The translations under genes were made by a program, and so were the position numbers. A DNA stretch of 64,000 nt from NCBI RefSeq assembly GCF_030326305.1, contig NZ_JACAKB010000002.1, positions 124,001 to 188,000 of the forward strand, in the 5' to 3' direction. Under the pieces are notes generated by a model. That model saw nothing but the letters and a program-made list of their open reading frames with translations. It was not told the origin of the DNA and did not search any database. Source of the DNA: Myroides odoratimimus (lineage in GTDB: Bacteria; Bacteroidota; Bacteroidia; Flavobacteriales; Flavobacteriaceae). Each line of letters starts with the position of its first letter. Position 1 is the stretch's first letter. Shown here piece after piece: positions 43,590 through 52,302 of the stretch.

Positions 43590-44134
43590 TCCGTCATACG
43601 AAAGTAGACGTTCCCCCAGGCCACTGTTATGGGCAGACTGATGTCAATCTATTAAATAACTATCCTGATGATATAACTACCTTCAAGGATAGAATCCCAA
43701 ATGATATCGACACTGTTATCTCTAGTCCTCTAAAGAGGTGTACTTTTATAGCGGATTACTTCTCTCAGTGGTACTCTACGGATGACAGACTCTTAGAAAT
43801 GAATTTCGGACAATGGGAAATGAAAAAATGGGACGAAATACCAAAAGATGAATTACAAAACTGGATGGATAAGCTCGCACAAACTTGTCCTCCTTATGGA
43901 GAGAGCTTGTCTATAGTACAAGACAGGGTATCTTCTTTCTTAGATGACCTGCGCAAAGCTGAGTATAAAAAAGTATTATTAGTCACTCACGCAGGACCGA
44001 TAAGATGTATGTGGAACTACCTATTACAAACTCCAATCAACAACACCTTTAAAGTGCCTGTAGATTATAATGAGGTCTTTCACTTTAATCTAGGAACCAC
44101 TCCTCAGGATGACTTTATTCTACAGAAAGCTTAG
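43574..44134 (+). CDS. Histidine phosphatase, probable alpha-ribazole phosphatase (CobC type)
   Basis: This 186-residue histidine-phosphatase-superfamily protein has the phospho-acceptor motif RHTKVD (usually RHG) at residues 7-12. CYGQTDVNL and SSPLKRC follow, and VTHAGPIR carries the second His. It overlaps cobS by 16 bases, which strongly suggests the alpha-ribazole-5'-phosphate phosphatase role. It is the last gene of the cob set. Confidence 0.87.
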   Translation: MEIFVIRHTKVDVPPGHCYGQTDVNLLNNYPDDITTFKDRIPNDIDTVISSPLKRCTFIADYFSQWYSTDDRLLEMNFGQWEMKKWDEIPKDELQNWMDKLAQTCPPYGESLSIVQDRVSSFLDDLRKAEYKKVLLVTHAGPIRCMWNYLLQTPINNTFKVPVDYNEVFHFNLGTTPQDDFILQKA

Positions 44135-44220
44135 CTCCCTTGTCTGATTACTTTTCTTGATAAATGTCAAGAGGTGATAAATGGAGATATACAACCTTTG
44201 TCTATCTAATTTACAATCTT

Positions 44221-44637
44221 ATGACAATAGAAACGAGTATCACGATTAAAGCTACTAAGGATGCAATATGGCAAGTATTAATGAACTTCTCTGAATATCC
44301 TGAATGGAATCCTTTTATACTATCCATCACAGGTGAACCAATAATAGGGAAACAAATCAATATTAACCTACCTGAGATGAAGTTTAAACCTATAGTTCTA
44401 ACTAATCAAAAAGAACGACTCTTTAGTTGGAAGGGAAAATTAGGGATAAAAGGGATATTCGATGGACATCATCAATTCGAAATACAACAGCTAGATGAGC
44501 AACATTGCTTATTTATACACAGAGAGGTATTCAGTGGAATATTAGTTCCCCTATTCAAAAAGAAACTACAAACTAAAACTAGACAAGGCTTTGAAGCTAT
44601 GAATATCGCTTTAAAAAACAGAGCTGAGAAGGCATAA
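44221..44637 (+). CDS. SRPBCC (polyketide-cyclase/START-like) domain protein
   Basis: This 138-residue single-domain protein starts at ATG 44221 (MTIETSITIKATKDAIW). An upstream in-frame ATG at 44164 would add 19 residues unlike the family. The fold is recognised by the first strand and the helix around LMNFSEYPEWNPF, a long loop, then strands with FSWKGKLG and an amphipathic C-terminal helix (TRQGFEAMNIALKNR). The family binds hydrophobic ligands in a cavity. The ligand is unknown. Confidence 0.83.
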   Translation: MTIETSITIKATKDAIWQVLMNFSEYPEWNPFILSITGEPIIGKQININLPEMKFKPIVLTNQKERLFSWKGKLGIKGIFDGHHQFEIQQLDEQHCLFIHREVFSGILVPLFKKKLQTKTRQGFEAMNIALKNRAEKA

Positions 44638-44664
44638 AAAAACTCGTGAAGCAATTCACGAGTT
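44635..44664. terminator. Bidirectional terminator, SRPBCC/EF-hand lipoprotein
   Basis: A perfect 10-bp stem AACTCGTGAA (44641-44650) pairs with 44655-44664 around GCAA. It lies between convergent genes, with A-run on the left. Confidence 0.85.
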
Positions 44665-44670
44665 TTGTTT

Positions 44671-45429
44671 TTATTTATCTACTTCTATTTCTGCATTGAT
44701 ATGAAGTGGGTCATAACTGATCACTTCCCAATCTTTACTTAACAGGTCAATATAGTAGTAGTTTACATTATCATCTTTGTCAAAAGCACCATTTTTATTG
44801 ATATCTTCTATTGTTCTAAAATACAATCTATTCTGACTATCAATAACTGTCCAATCTAACAACTCGTGTAGATCAGCACTTAACTTCTTAAAGTGTGTAC
44901 CATCTCCCTTACTAATATACAATGTCTTGATATCATTAGAGTCTACCTTGCCATCTCTATTCGTATCTGCATCGAATAGACTGTACACTAATATATTCTT
45001 CTTAGTCTTCTCTGCTATCGTATTAAGGTAAGATACATTCTGTATCTGCACTTTCTTATCTGTTAATGGTCTAATTTGTAAAGAATCTTTATGTTGGAAC
45101 ATAAGGTTCTCTAGATACCCTGTTAGTTCAAAAGGCGCATAGTTAGATACAGTATAAGAAGTTTGGTTTACTTTACTCATACCACTTTTAGAAGAATAGC
45201 TATATACTCTAATCTCTCCTATAGGATGGATCAGGTGATCTGATTTTCCCATCATAATAGGAAGGTCAGCTATGCGAATATCTTCTGAACGGTCTCTTTC
45301 TTTCACCACTTCAGTTGTAGCAGCAGAGGTACCGTCTTCTTTATAAATAACTTTTGGTTTTTCGCCTTCTTGTTTACAAGCTGTTACTAAAAATAGTACG
45401 CTTAAAAACAGGGTTATTCTTACTTTCAT
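44671..45429 (-). CDS. Lipoprotein with EF-hand-like calcium motifs
   Basis: This 252-residue lipoprotein has its lipobox Cys at position 18 (LVTACKQE). Two calcium-loop-like motifs are seen. DADTNRDGKVDSND (153-166) fits the EF-hand or dockerin pattern DxDxNxDGxxxxxD well. A shorter variant DINKNGAFDKDD lies at 209-220. The rest is beta-rich without a named domain. The motifs suggest calcium-stabilised structure in the periplasm or on the surface. Confidence 0.8.
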   Translation of the reverse strand: MKVRITLFLSVLFLVTACKQEGEKPKVIYKEDGTSAATTEVVKERDRSEDIRIADLPIMMGKSDHLIHPIGEIRVYSYSSKSGMSKVNQTSYTVSNYAPFELTGYLENLMFQHKDSLQIRPLTDKKVQIQNVSYLNTIAEKTKKNILVYSLFDADTNRDGKVDSNDIKTLYISKGDGTHFKKLSADLHELLDWTVIDSQNRLYFRTIEDINKNGAFDKDDNVNYYYIDLLSKDWEVISYDPLHINAEIEVDK

Positions 45430-45534
45430 AATAGAAAATTTAATACTTCAAAGATACATAATTAGTATTTCTGTACACAACACTAACTCAGCATTTTTTC
45501 AACAAAGCTTTATAGTTAATAATATGAGATTTGT

Positions 45535-47226
45535 CTATCCTCTAAAGAAATGTGATTCAAAGACTCCTTCATTTCCTACATTGTCCTTTACCTTTATAAC
45601 TACATCGTTTCGACCAGTCACTACTTTGCCATCACTAAACTTGTGTACAATCTTACGTGTCTTGTAATCATAATCTAACAATATCCAATTGCCATTGATA
45701 AAGCCAGTAATTGTATTAATGCCCGATAAATCATCTTTAATCAAGAAAGATATCTGAGACTCTTTAGTTAACCATTGTCCTTCTGTGAAACTAGGTTTTT
45801 CTATAACAGGCGCTTTTTCATCCACTAAGATTTTATAATCTCCAAAGCTCTTGGTGTAGATTGACCACAAATTACCTTTTTTAGTAGTTTTAAAATAATC
45901 TCTTCTACCTCCATCTACTCTAGCAATAAATGCTTTGTCTCGATTAGAGATATTCATAGAAGACGTGTCAAATGACACAAGAATATTCTTAGCTAGAGGA
46001 ACAACAGGTTTATGCAATTTTAAAACACCATCTTCTACAGACATATCCATCAAAAAGTCATTGTAAAATGTCTTAATAGGAAAACTCACTGTTACGTTCT
46101 TCTTCTCAAAAATGTAATCTCTATCAGTAACTATCTTGTATTCTCCTTTTGCTACTGACTTCTTCACTTTAGCAGTCGCATCTGTATATTCTACAGGAAT
46201 ATTGATCGTTTTCTTATTCCCGTGATAATCTGACAACACAATACTATAATTATAATTCTGTCCATTCTTAACAGTGACAATTCCTTTATTAGGATCTACT
46301 TTTAAAACAGATAGATTATAAGGTTTCTCATAGAACAGTTTTTGCACTTTTTTCTTTGTTGACACATAGCGTTCATAGTCTATTAGAGCATTGACATATC
46401 CAGTCTCAGAGAAAGAAAAAGTATCAAACTTATAAGAGAATAAAGCCTTGCCATTTACAAAAGTCTCAACCATGTATACGCCATTCTTATTGGTATTAAA
46501 ATTCGCAGTATCATGAATATCTATTCCAAAACTAATGTCTCCCCTAGCCTTTACTGGAGAGGTCAAAAAACTACCATCATTCTGTGTCACATAAGATAAC
46601 TGCTGTGGAGTCTCACTATCATTAGCCATAGCTCCATCGCCAACAGGGTATACATAAAGTCCGTTAACAGTAGGGGCTTGAGTATCTGTTAGCAACTTAT
46701 CCATTCCTTCTTTTAATGGATTAATGATATTCTGTGTCTTTGTATCGCGAATCTCATAGTGAAGGTGAGGACCTCCAGATCCGCCTGTATTTCCAGTATA
46801 TGCAATGATTTGTCCCTTCTTCACTAATACTTCATTCTTACGAGGAAAAATCTCTATCTCAAAACTCTTCTCTGAATAATGTCTATTCAATACAAGAGTA
46901 GCAATATCTCCAGCATAAGAATCTAAATGTCCATATACAGTAGTCTGTCCATTAGGATGATCAATATACAAAGCCTTACCATATCCCCAAGTCGATACTT
47001 TTATACGAGATACATATCCATCTGCTGGAGCATAAACTGGTAAACCAATTCTCTGCTGTGTCTTTATATCAAGACCTGTATGGAAATGGGTTCCTCTTAA
47101 TTCTCCGAAATTACCAGAGGCGTGTATGTTAATATTTAAAGGACTATCGAAGGTTTCGGTATTTTGTGCATAAGCAAAAGTTTCTAATACACTTAAAAAA
47201 AGACTAGGTAGTATTCTAACTTTCAT
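45535..47226 (-). CDS. M23 family metallopeptidase
   Basis: Exported peptidoglycan hydrolase or lytic factor. The start is set at ATG 47224-47226, giving a proper signal peptide (MKVRILPSLFLSVLETFAYA, cut before QN). An upstream start at 47301 would add 25 uncharacteristic residues. The LytM/M23 zinc site comes early: HFHTGLDI (near residue 45), YGHLDSY and PHLHYEI (near 155). About 350 further residues of Ig-like beta-domains follow, a layout seen in Bacteroidota M23 proteins. The single gene is divergent from the coiled-coil/zapA unit. Confidence 0.9.
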   Translation of the reverse strand: MKVRILPSLFLSVLETFAYAQNTETFDSPLNINIHASGNFGELRGTHFHTGLDIKTQQRIGLPVYAPADGYVSRIKVSTWGYGKALYIDHPNGQTTVYGHLDSYAGDIATLVLNRHYSEKSFEIEIFPRKNEVLVKKGQIIAYTGNTGGSGGPHLHYEIRDTKTQNIINPLKEGMDKLLTDTQAPTVNGLYVYPVGDGAMANDSETPQQLSYVTQNDGSFLTSPVKARGDISFGIDIHDTANFNTNKNGVYMVETFVNGKALFSYKFDTFSFSETGYVNALIDYERYVSTKKKVQKLFYEKPYNLSVLKVDPNKGIVTVKNGQNYNYSIVLSDYHGNKKTINIPVEYTDATAKVKKSVAKGEYKIVTDRDYIFEKKNVTVSFPIKTFYNDFLMDMSVEDGVLKLHKPVVPLAKNILVSFDTSSMNISNRDKAFIARVDGGRRDYFKTTKKGNLWSIYTKSFGDYKILVDEKAPVIEKPSFTEGQWLTKESQISFLIKDDLSGINTITGFINGNWILLDYDYKTRKIVHKFSDGKVVTGRNDVVIKVKDNVGNEGVFESHFFRG

Positions 47227-47378
47227 AATTTTTAAAACATTTCTGCTAAAATACATAATAACCCCATAAAAAATAGTATTATCTCTAAAAATGAAACACA
47301 TAGCTAAAAGCTGTTTAAAGAAAAAGATAAATAACCTTTTTTTTTACAGAAAACTTTTTTAAATTTAAATACTAATTG

Positions 47379-47386
47379 TAACTTTG
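47379..47386 (+). promoter_or_regulatory. zapA-unit promoter -7 box
   Basis: TAACTTTG is an exact TAnnTTTG match, 27 bases before the coiled-coil gene ATG. Confidence 0.6.
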
Positions 47387-47413
47387 TTGAAAGGATAGTG
47401 AATAACAAGTATA

Positions 47414-47704
47414 ATGAGCGAGCTAACTGATATTATTAATTCTTTAGAGGTAAAGTTTGCTAAACTTATGCAAAGGCTAAGTGTCTTGGAGGCAGAGAAC
47501 AAACAGTTAAAAACTAGTTTGGAGCAAGCTCAAAAAGAGATTCATAAAAATGAAGAGCAATTAGACTCTATTTATAAAAAATATGAGTCAATACAATTAG
47601 CAAATTCACTATTGGGCAGTGAAGAAAATAGAAGAGATACGAAACTCAAGATAAATTCATTGATTAAAGAAATAGATCAGTGTATAGCTCATCTCACAAA
47701 ATAG
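47414..47704 (+). CDS. Short coiled-coil protein upstream of zapA
   Basis: This 96-residue protein is almost wholly a predicted coiled coil (heptad pattern from SLEVKFAKLMQRLSVLEAENK onward, shown split at its length limit), rich in Glu, Lys and Gln. It precedes zapA by 7 bases in one transcript. A role in division alongside ZapA, comparable to the ZapB idea, is an inference from shape and position. No catalytic motif is present. Confidence 0.83.
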   Translation: MSELTDIINSLEVKFAKLMQRLSVLEAENKQLKTSLEQAQKEIHKNEEQLDSIYKKYESIQLANSLLGSEENRRDTKLKINSLIKEIDQCIAHLTK

Positions 47705-47711
47705 GAGAAAT

Positions 47712-48020
47712 ATGAGTCAAAAAGATGAACAATTAAAAATAAAACTATCTATAGCTGATAGAGTGTATCCACTAACGGTAGCATATTCGCAAGAGGAAGG
47801 ACTGCGATCGGCATCGAAGAAGATAGATTTAATGATACATCAATTTGAGGAAAACTATGCTGTAAGAGATAAGCAAGATGTTCTAGCGATGTGTGCGTTA
47901 CAGTTCGCATCACAAAATGAACAAAAGACAATTGACACTACAGATAGTTATAACAAAGCTGTAGAACGTTTAATCAGATTGGATGAAGCTTTAGATCGTG
48001 TGCTTTCTAAAAAAATATAA
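47712..48020 (+). CDS. zapA: Cell division protein ZapA
   Basis: ZapA promotes FtsZ bundling at the division site. The 102-residue protein has the conserved N-terminal strand region (IKLSIADRVYPLTV), then EEGLRSASKKIDLMIHQF, and a C-terminal coiled coil. It follows the coiled-coil gene closely and is followed by the 6S RNA gene, an arrangement known widely (zapA-ssrS) and, with rny next, typical for Bacteroidota. Confidence 0.93.
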   Translation: MSQKDEQLKIKLSIADRVYPLTVAYSQEEGLRSASKKIDLMIHQFEENYAVRDKQDVLAMCALQFASQNEQKTIDTTDSYNKAVERLIRLDEALDRVLSKKI

Positions 48021-48054
48021 CAATTCGTTCTTAACATAAGATACTAAAAATACT

Positions 48055-48216
48055 GCTCACATTAGTACTGTTTGATAAACTCAACACAAACAAATTAAAA
48101 TGGGTGAATCTTTGCAACTAAAGCATGCTGCCTTGCGCAGATCCTTGAAAAGCAAGCTAACTCAAAACTTGTTAATAAGAGAGTTTACGCGACTCAAACT
48201 AATGTGGGCTTTTTTT
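48055..48216 (+). ncRNA. ssrS: 6S RNA
   Basis: 6S RNA mimics an open promoter and holds RNA polymerase. The transcript of about 160 nt folds into one long closing rod. GCTCACATTAGT (48055-48066) pairs with ACTAATGTGGGC (48198-48209, one G.U), GTTTGA with TCAAAC, and TAAACTC with GAGTTTA (48181-48187). A T-run at 48210-48216 ends it. The centre is an unpaired bubble. The position between zapA and rny is the usual one. A TTTGC box in the bubble resembles the Bacteroidota promoter. Confidence 0.8.
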
Positions 48217-48239
48217 ATATATAATTTATAGAAACATTT

Positions 48240-49802
48240 ATGGAAATACTAATGATCGTTGGGGGAATAATACTTGGTGCTGCAATAGGCTTCATGGTGG
48301 CGAAGTACCTTGAAAAAAACCATGCTTCCTCAATATTGTCTAATGCTCAAAACGAGGCCAAAACGATATTGCGTGATGCAAAAATTGATGGAGAGGCAAT
48401 AAAAAAAGAAAAAATATTACAGGCTAAAGAGAAGTTTATAGAGTTAAAATCTGAACATGAACAAGTAATCTTAGCTCGTGATAAGAAGATGGCAGAGGCT
48501 GAGAAAAGAACTAGAGATAAAGAGTCTCAAATTTCAAGTGAATTAGCTAAAGCGAAGAAAGCAAATGATGAAAGTGAAAAAAAGGTTGCTGAATACAACA
48601 ATAAGCTTGAAATCATCGAAAAGAAACAAGAAGAGGTAGATAGACTTCACCGTTCTCAAGTAGAACAGTTAGAAATCATCTCTGGTCTTACAGCTGAGGA
48701 AGCAAAAGCTCAAATCGTAGAAAGCCTTAAAAATGAAGCAAAAGCAAATGCTATGGCTTCTATACAAGAAACTATCGAAGAGGCGAAGCTTACTGCTCAG
48801 CAAGAGGCTAAAAAGATTATTATCAATACTATTCAACGCATAGGAACAGAAGAAGCTGTAGAAAACTGTGTATCTGTATTCAATATTGAGTCTGATGATG
48901 TAAAAGGTAGAATCATCGGTAGAGAAGGTAGAAACATTAGAGCTATAGAAGCTGCTACTGGAGTAGAAATCATCGTAGATGATACTCCTGAGGCTATTAT
49001 TCTATCTTGCTTTGACCCTGTTAGAAGAGAGATTGCTCGTCTATCTCTACATAGATTAGTAACAGATGGTCGTATCCACCCTGCTCGTATCGAAGAAGTA
49101 GTGGCTAAAACAACTAAACAAATCGATGAAGAAATTATCGAAATAGGTAAGAGAACTGTTATTGATTTAGGTATTCATGGTCTACACCCTGAACTAATCA
49201 AAATAGTAGGTAGAATGAAATACCGTTCTTCTTACGGACAAAATTTACTACAACACTCTCGTGAAGTAGCTAAATTATGTGGATTGATGGCTGCAGAACT
49301 AGGTCTAAATGTTAAGCTAGCTAAACGTGCTGGATTACTTCACGATATCGGTAAAGTTCCTGAAACAGAAAGCGAATTACCTCACGCTATCTTAGGTATG
49401 CAGTGGGCAGAAAAATATGGAGAGAAGCCTGAAGTATGTAATGCAATAGGTGCTCACCACGATGAGATAGAAATGACTACATTAATCGCTCCGATTATAC
49501 AAGTATGTGATGCTATCTCAGGTGCTAGACCAGGTGCTAGACGTCAAGTATTAGATTCATACATTCAACGTCTTAAAGATTTAGAAAGTATAGCTAATGA
49601 ATTCGGAGGAGTTAAAAATGCTTATGCTATTCAAGCAGGACGTGAATTGCGTGTTATCGTAGAAAGCGAAAAAGTAACTGATGAAATGGCTGCTACTCTT
49701 TCTTTCGATATCTCTCAAAAAATCCAAACAGAAATGACTTATCCAGGTCAAGTGAAGATTACAGTAATTAGAGAAACTAGAGCAATCAATATTGCTAAAT
49801 AA
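48240..49802 (+). CDS. rny: Ribonuclease Y
   Basis: RNase Y is a membrane-anchored endoribonuclease that starts mRNA decay. The 520-residue protein has an N-terminal membrane helix (about 3-22), a long Lys/Glu-rich coiled coil (25-200), a KH domain ([17 protein letters not shown] around 225-250) and an HD domain (LLHDIGK, AHHDEI, around 350-400). It follows the 6S RNA terminator by 23 bases. It ends in a shared terminator with xerD. Confidence 0.97.
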   Translation: MEILMIVGGIILGAAIGFMVAKYLEKNHASSILSNAQNEAKTILRDAKIDGEAIKKEKILQAKEKFIELKSEHEQVILARDKKMAEAEKRTRDKESQISSELAKAKKANDESEKKVAEYNNKLEIIEKKQEEVDRLHRSQVEQLEIISGLTAEEAKAQIVESLKNEAKANAMASIQETIEEAKLTAQQEAKKIIINTIQRIGTEEAVENCVSVFNIESDDVKGRIIGREGRNIRAIEAATGVEIIVDDTPEAIILSCFDPVRREIARLSLHRLVTDGRIHPARIEEVVAKTTKQIDEEIIEIGKRTVIDLGIHGLHPELIKIVGRMKYRSSYGQNLLQHSREVAKLCGLMAAELGLNVKLAKRAGLLHDIGKVPETESELPHAILGMQWAEKYGEKPEVCNAIGAHHDEIEMTTLIAPIIQVCDAISGARPGARRQVLDSYIQRLKDLESIANEFGGVKNAYAIQAGRELRVIVESEKVTDEMAATLSFDISQKIQTEMTYPGQVKITVIRETRAINIAK

Positions 49803-49822
49803 TAAAGACTACAAGTCACAAA

Positions 49823-49853
49823 AAAGAGCTATTCGTTTGAATAGCTCTTTTTT
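49823..49853. terminator. Bidirectional terminator, rny/xerD
   Basis: A perfect 12-bp stem AAAGAGCTATTC (49823-49834) pairs with 49839-49850 around GTTT. A T-run follows and an A-run precedes. Confidence 0.9.
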
Positions 49854-50767
49854 TACATCTTACCAGCACGTGGATGAAACTCTTCTAATACTGACCTCAA
49901 ACGCTCTGTACTAATATGTGTATAAATCTCTGTTGTGGTAATAGACTCATGCCCTAACATTAGTTGAATGGCTCTTATATCTGCTCCATTCTCTAATAAA
50001 TGTGTAGCAAAGGAGTGTCTAAAGGTATGTGGACTAATATTCTTTTCTAAACCTACTTCCACAGCTAAACGCTTAATAATAGTAAATATCATAGCACGAG
50101 TTAACTGTCCTCCCCTTCTATTTAAAAACAAGATATCAGAACTATCTTTCTTGACTACCTGATGAGACCGTATAGAATCATTATACAATACGATTAGCTC
50201 CATACTATTATGATCAATAGGTACAAAGCGATGCTTACTCCCCTTACCTATAACTCTAATAAATCCTTCTTCAAAAAAGAGATCTGATAGCCGAAGCCCT
50301 ACTAATTCACTTACACGCAAACCACAACTGTACAAGACTTCTAACATCACTTTATTTCTAAAGCCTTCTGGAGTAGATTGATCAATTGACCCTATAAGCA
50401 TGTCTATTTCTTCTACACTTAACACATCTGGTAATTTACGTCCTGTCTTAGGAGTTTCTATCAACTCTACGGGAGAAACCTTTAGATACCCTTCTAAGAT
50501 AAAGTAGTTAAAAAAGTTCTTTAATCCTGATATTATACGTGCTTGTGTAGTAGGAGCAACTATATCAGCAATACTATACAAAAACTCCTGTACCACACTA
50601 ACATCTATAGTCTCTAATAAGACTTGCTCATCATACCCTTCTATATACCCGATAAACTTACGAATATCTAACTCGTAACTCTCTATCGAATTAAGTGAGA
50701 GCCCTCTCTCTAACTTTAAATAAGTCGTAAACATCTTAATAAATCCTTCCCAATACCCAGAAGCCAT
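49853..50767 (-). CDS. xerD: Tyrosine recombinase XerD
   Basis: With XerC this enzyme resolves chromosome dimers at dif. The 304-residue protein has the SAM-like N-domain (1-100) and the catalytic domain with Arg in YSCGLRVSEL, Lys in IGKGSKHR, HTFRHSFATHLLENG (His/Arg), the LGH His and Tyr in TTEIYTHIS. There is no adjacent excisionase, integrase attachment site or phage gene, so it is the housekeeping recombinase. Its -7 box is at 50787-50794. Confidence 0.93.
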   Translation of the reverse strand: MASGYWEGFIKMFTTYLKLERGLSLNSIESYELDIRKFIGYIEGYDEQVLLETIDVSVVQEFLYSIADIVAPTTQARIISGLKNFFNYFILEGYLKVSPVELIETPKTGRKLPDVLSVEEIDMLIGSIDQSTPEGFRNKVMLEVLYSCGLRVSELVGLRLSDLFFEEGFIRVIGKGSKHRFVPIDHNSMELIVLYNDSIRSHQVVKKDSSDILFLNRRGGQLTRAMIFTIIKRLAVEVGLEKNISPHTFRHSFATHLLENGADIRAIQLMLGHESITTTEIYTHISTERLRSVLEEFHPRAGKM

Positions 50768-50786
50768 AATACATTCTTTTATATCT

Positions 50787-50794
50787 CAAATATA
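50787..50794 (-). promoter_or_regulatory. xerD -7 box
   Basis: On the minus strand this reads TATATTTG, an exact TAnnTTTG match, 19 bases before the ATG. Confidence 0.6.
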
Positions 50795-50799
50795 CAAAC

Positions 50800-50827
50800 A
50801 AAAAAAGAGCCTCTAAAAAGAGGCTCT
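50800..50827 (-). terminator. Terminator of the outer-membrane barrel gene
   Basis: The stem AGAGCCTC (50806-50813) pairs with GAGGCTCT (50820-50827). A-run at the left gives the U-tract on the minus strand. Confidence 0.87.
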
Positions 50828-50854
50828 CTATATTCAAATAAGATTTTATTCTAA

Positions 50855-51469
50855 TTAGAATTTGTAAGTTAAACCGAATGTAGCTGTATCAAAGAAGTTA
50901 TTGAATACATTTAAGTCAGTATTAAACTCGTTAACTGATTTTCCACCATCAGCTTTAGCTGAAGAATAAGAAATCACATCACCTAAGTTAAAGCTGATTG
51001 CGATACTTTCAGTAACGAAATAGTTTAATCCAAGATTTAAACCTGCTCTCATTCCTTTAGTTTTTACTCCATCCATACCTTCTTTAATTTGGTTGTATCC
51101 AACACCAACTTCAGCATAAGTTTTGAAACGTTGTCCTAATTCTAAGAAATAATAACGACCAAATACACCTCCGTAGAAGTTATTATTTTTATCAACTTTA
51201 GTTCCATCTTTCTTTTTGTTATCAGAACCTACTTCAAAAGATGCTCCTACAGCAAATTTGTCAGATAACATATATCCTACTTTAGGATTGAAATTGAATA
51301 CGTTACTTTTTGTATCGTCATTTTTATCATTCTTAGAATTGAATCCAAAATTTCCTTCAACAAATACGTTAGTTTCTTGGAATCCGAAAGTTGGTTTTTC
51401 TGTTTCTTGTGCGTTAGCAGTGAACCCGAAAGCTGCAACTGCAACTAATGAAAGTACTAGTTTTTTCAT
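50855..51469 (-). CDS. Outer-membrane beta-barrel protein (porin family)
   Basis: This 204-residue exported protein has a signal peptide (about 1-21, FTANAQ). The mature part is a small eight-stranded barrel of the OmpW/porin type with alternating strands (FVEGNFGFNS, VGYMLSDKFAVGASFEVGS, GLNLGLNYFVTESIAISFNL). It ends in Phe as outer-membrane insertion requires. Its -7 box at 51498-51505 is followed by a leader of about 20 nt. The substrate is unknown. Confidence 0.9.
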   Translation of the reverse strand: MKKLVLSLVAVAAFGFTANAQETEKPTFGFQETNVFVEGNFGFNSKNDKNDDTKSNVFNFNPKVGYMLSDKFAVGASFEVGSDNKKKDGTKVDKNNNFYGGVFGRYYFLELGQRFKTYAEVGVGYNQIKEGMDGVKTKGMRAGLNLGLNYFVTESIAISFNLGDVISYSSAKADGGKSVNEFNTDLNVFNNFFDTATFGLTYKF

Positions 51470-51497
51470 GTTTTTAAGCTATTTTTAATTAACAATT

Positions 51498-51505
51498 CAA
51501 ATGTA
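51498..51505 (-). promoter_or_regulatory. Outer-membrane barrel gene -7 box
   Basis: On the minus strand this reads TACATTTG, an exact TAnnTTTG match, 28 bases before the ATG. Confidence 0.6.
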
Positions 51506-51857
51506 GCGACTATCACCAAGAGCGATGTAATTTTTAATATTAAAATAACAATTACATAACACAAAAAACAATAAAACAACACTAAAACACTAATAAACAA
51601 GATAATAGTAAATTAAAATAAATTCATAAAAAATAGTTAAAAAACATATTTTTAAACACAAAAAAACATTTATTATCTTATTCTACACCATAATTAGCAT
51701 TTATAAAATGTTTTTTAACATAAATAACAATATAAAATACATATAAAAACAAAAAACAGTATTCTTAAAGTCGTAAGAAACTATTTATAAAAACACTATA
51801 TAACATATAGTAAGAAGTATAAATCATTTTTTAAGCGACTGATTAAGTATTAAATAA

Positions 51858-51865
51858 TATATTTG
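51858..51865 (+). promoter_or_regulatory. aroQ promoter -7 box
   Basis: TATATTTG is an exact TAnnTTTG match. It ends 20 bases before ATG 51886 and only 11 before an in-frame ATG at 51877, which supports the later start. Confidence 0.6.
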
Positions 51866-51885
51866 TCAGAAGTAAAATGACCTTC

Positions 51886-52302
51886 ATGAAAATATTAATT
51901 ATAAATGGACCTAATCTGAATCTTTTAGGGAAAAGAGAACCTGAAGTATATGGTAACACTTCTTTTGAAGATTACTTTCAAGTTCTTAAAGCTAATTACC
52001 CTGAAATAGAGCTAGAATATTATCAATCTAATATAGAAGGAGAGCTTATTAATAAGATACATGAAGTTGGCTTTAGCTACGATGCTATTATCTTAAATGC
52101 AGGAGCGTATACACATACCTCTATCGCTATAGCTGATGCCATCTCTGGTATAACAACACCTGTTATCGAAGTACATATCTCTAATACACATAAGAGAGAA
52201 GATTTTAGAAAACATTCTTATATATCACCAGTATCACATGGAGTAATATTAGGTTTCGGACTAAAAAGTTATGACCTAGCTATTGCTTCTTTTCAGTTAT
52301 AA
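51886..52302 (+). CDS. aroQ: 3-dehydroquinate dehydratase, type II
   Basis: AroQ performs trans-dehydration of 3-dehydroquinate in the shikimate pathway. The 138-residue flavodoxin-like protein has the N-terminal NGPNLNLLGKREPEVYG, then YQSNIEGELI, the Asn/Gly/Tyr block LNAGAYTHTSIAIADAI and VEVHISN-like VIEVHISNTHKREDFR with the catalytic His. It starts at ATG 51886, with an alternative three codons upstream. The stop overlaps the next gene by one base, so translation may be coupled. Confidence 0.95.
   Translation: MKILIINGPNLNLLGKREPEVYGNTSFEDYFQVLKANYPEIELEYYQSNIEGELINKIHEVGFSYDAIILNAGAYTHTSIAIADAISGITTPVIEVHISNTHKREDFRKHSYISPVSHGVILGFGLKSYDLAIASFQL

Larger units (their letters stand above)
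51470..51885. other. 416-bp very AT-rich divergent promoter region
   Basis: The region between the barrel gene and aroQ is extremely AT-rich, with long A-tracts and ATAAA repeats. It holds a -7 box for each gene. The long A-tracts could act as UP-like or curved DNA. No ORF, repeat or RNA structure was recognised. Confidence 0.5.

Noticed and set aside
44164-44220. Earlier start for the SRPBCC protein
   Set aside because: It would add residues with no family match, whereas ATG 44221 begins exactly at the domain.
49853-50767. Integrase of a mobile element
   Set aside because: It has the XerD layout and length, sits among housekeeping genes, and has no attachment-site duplication or cargo genes nearby.
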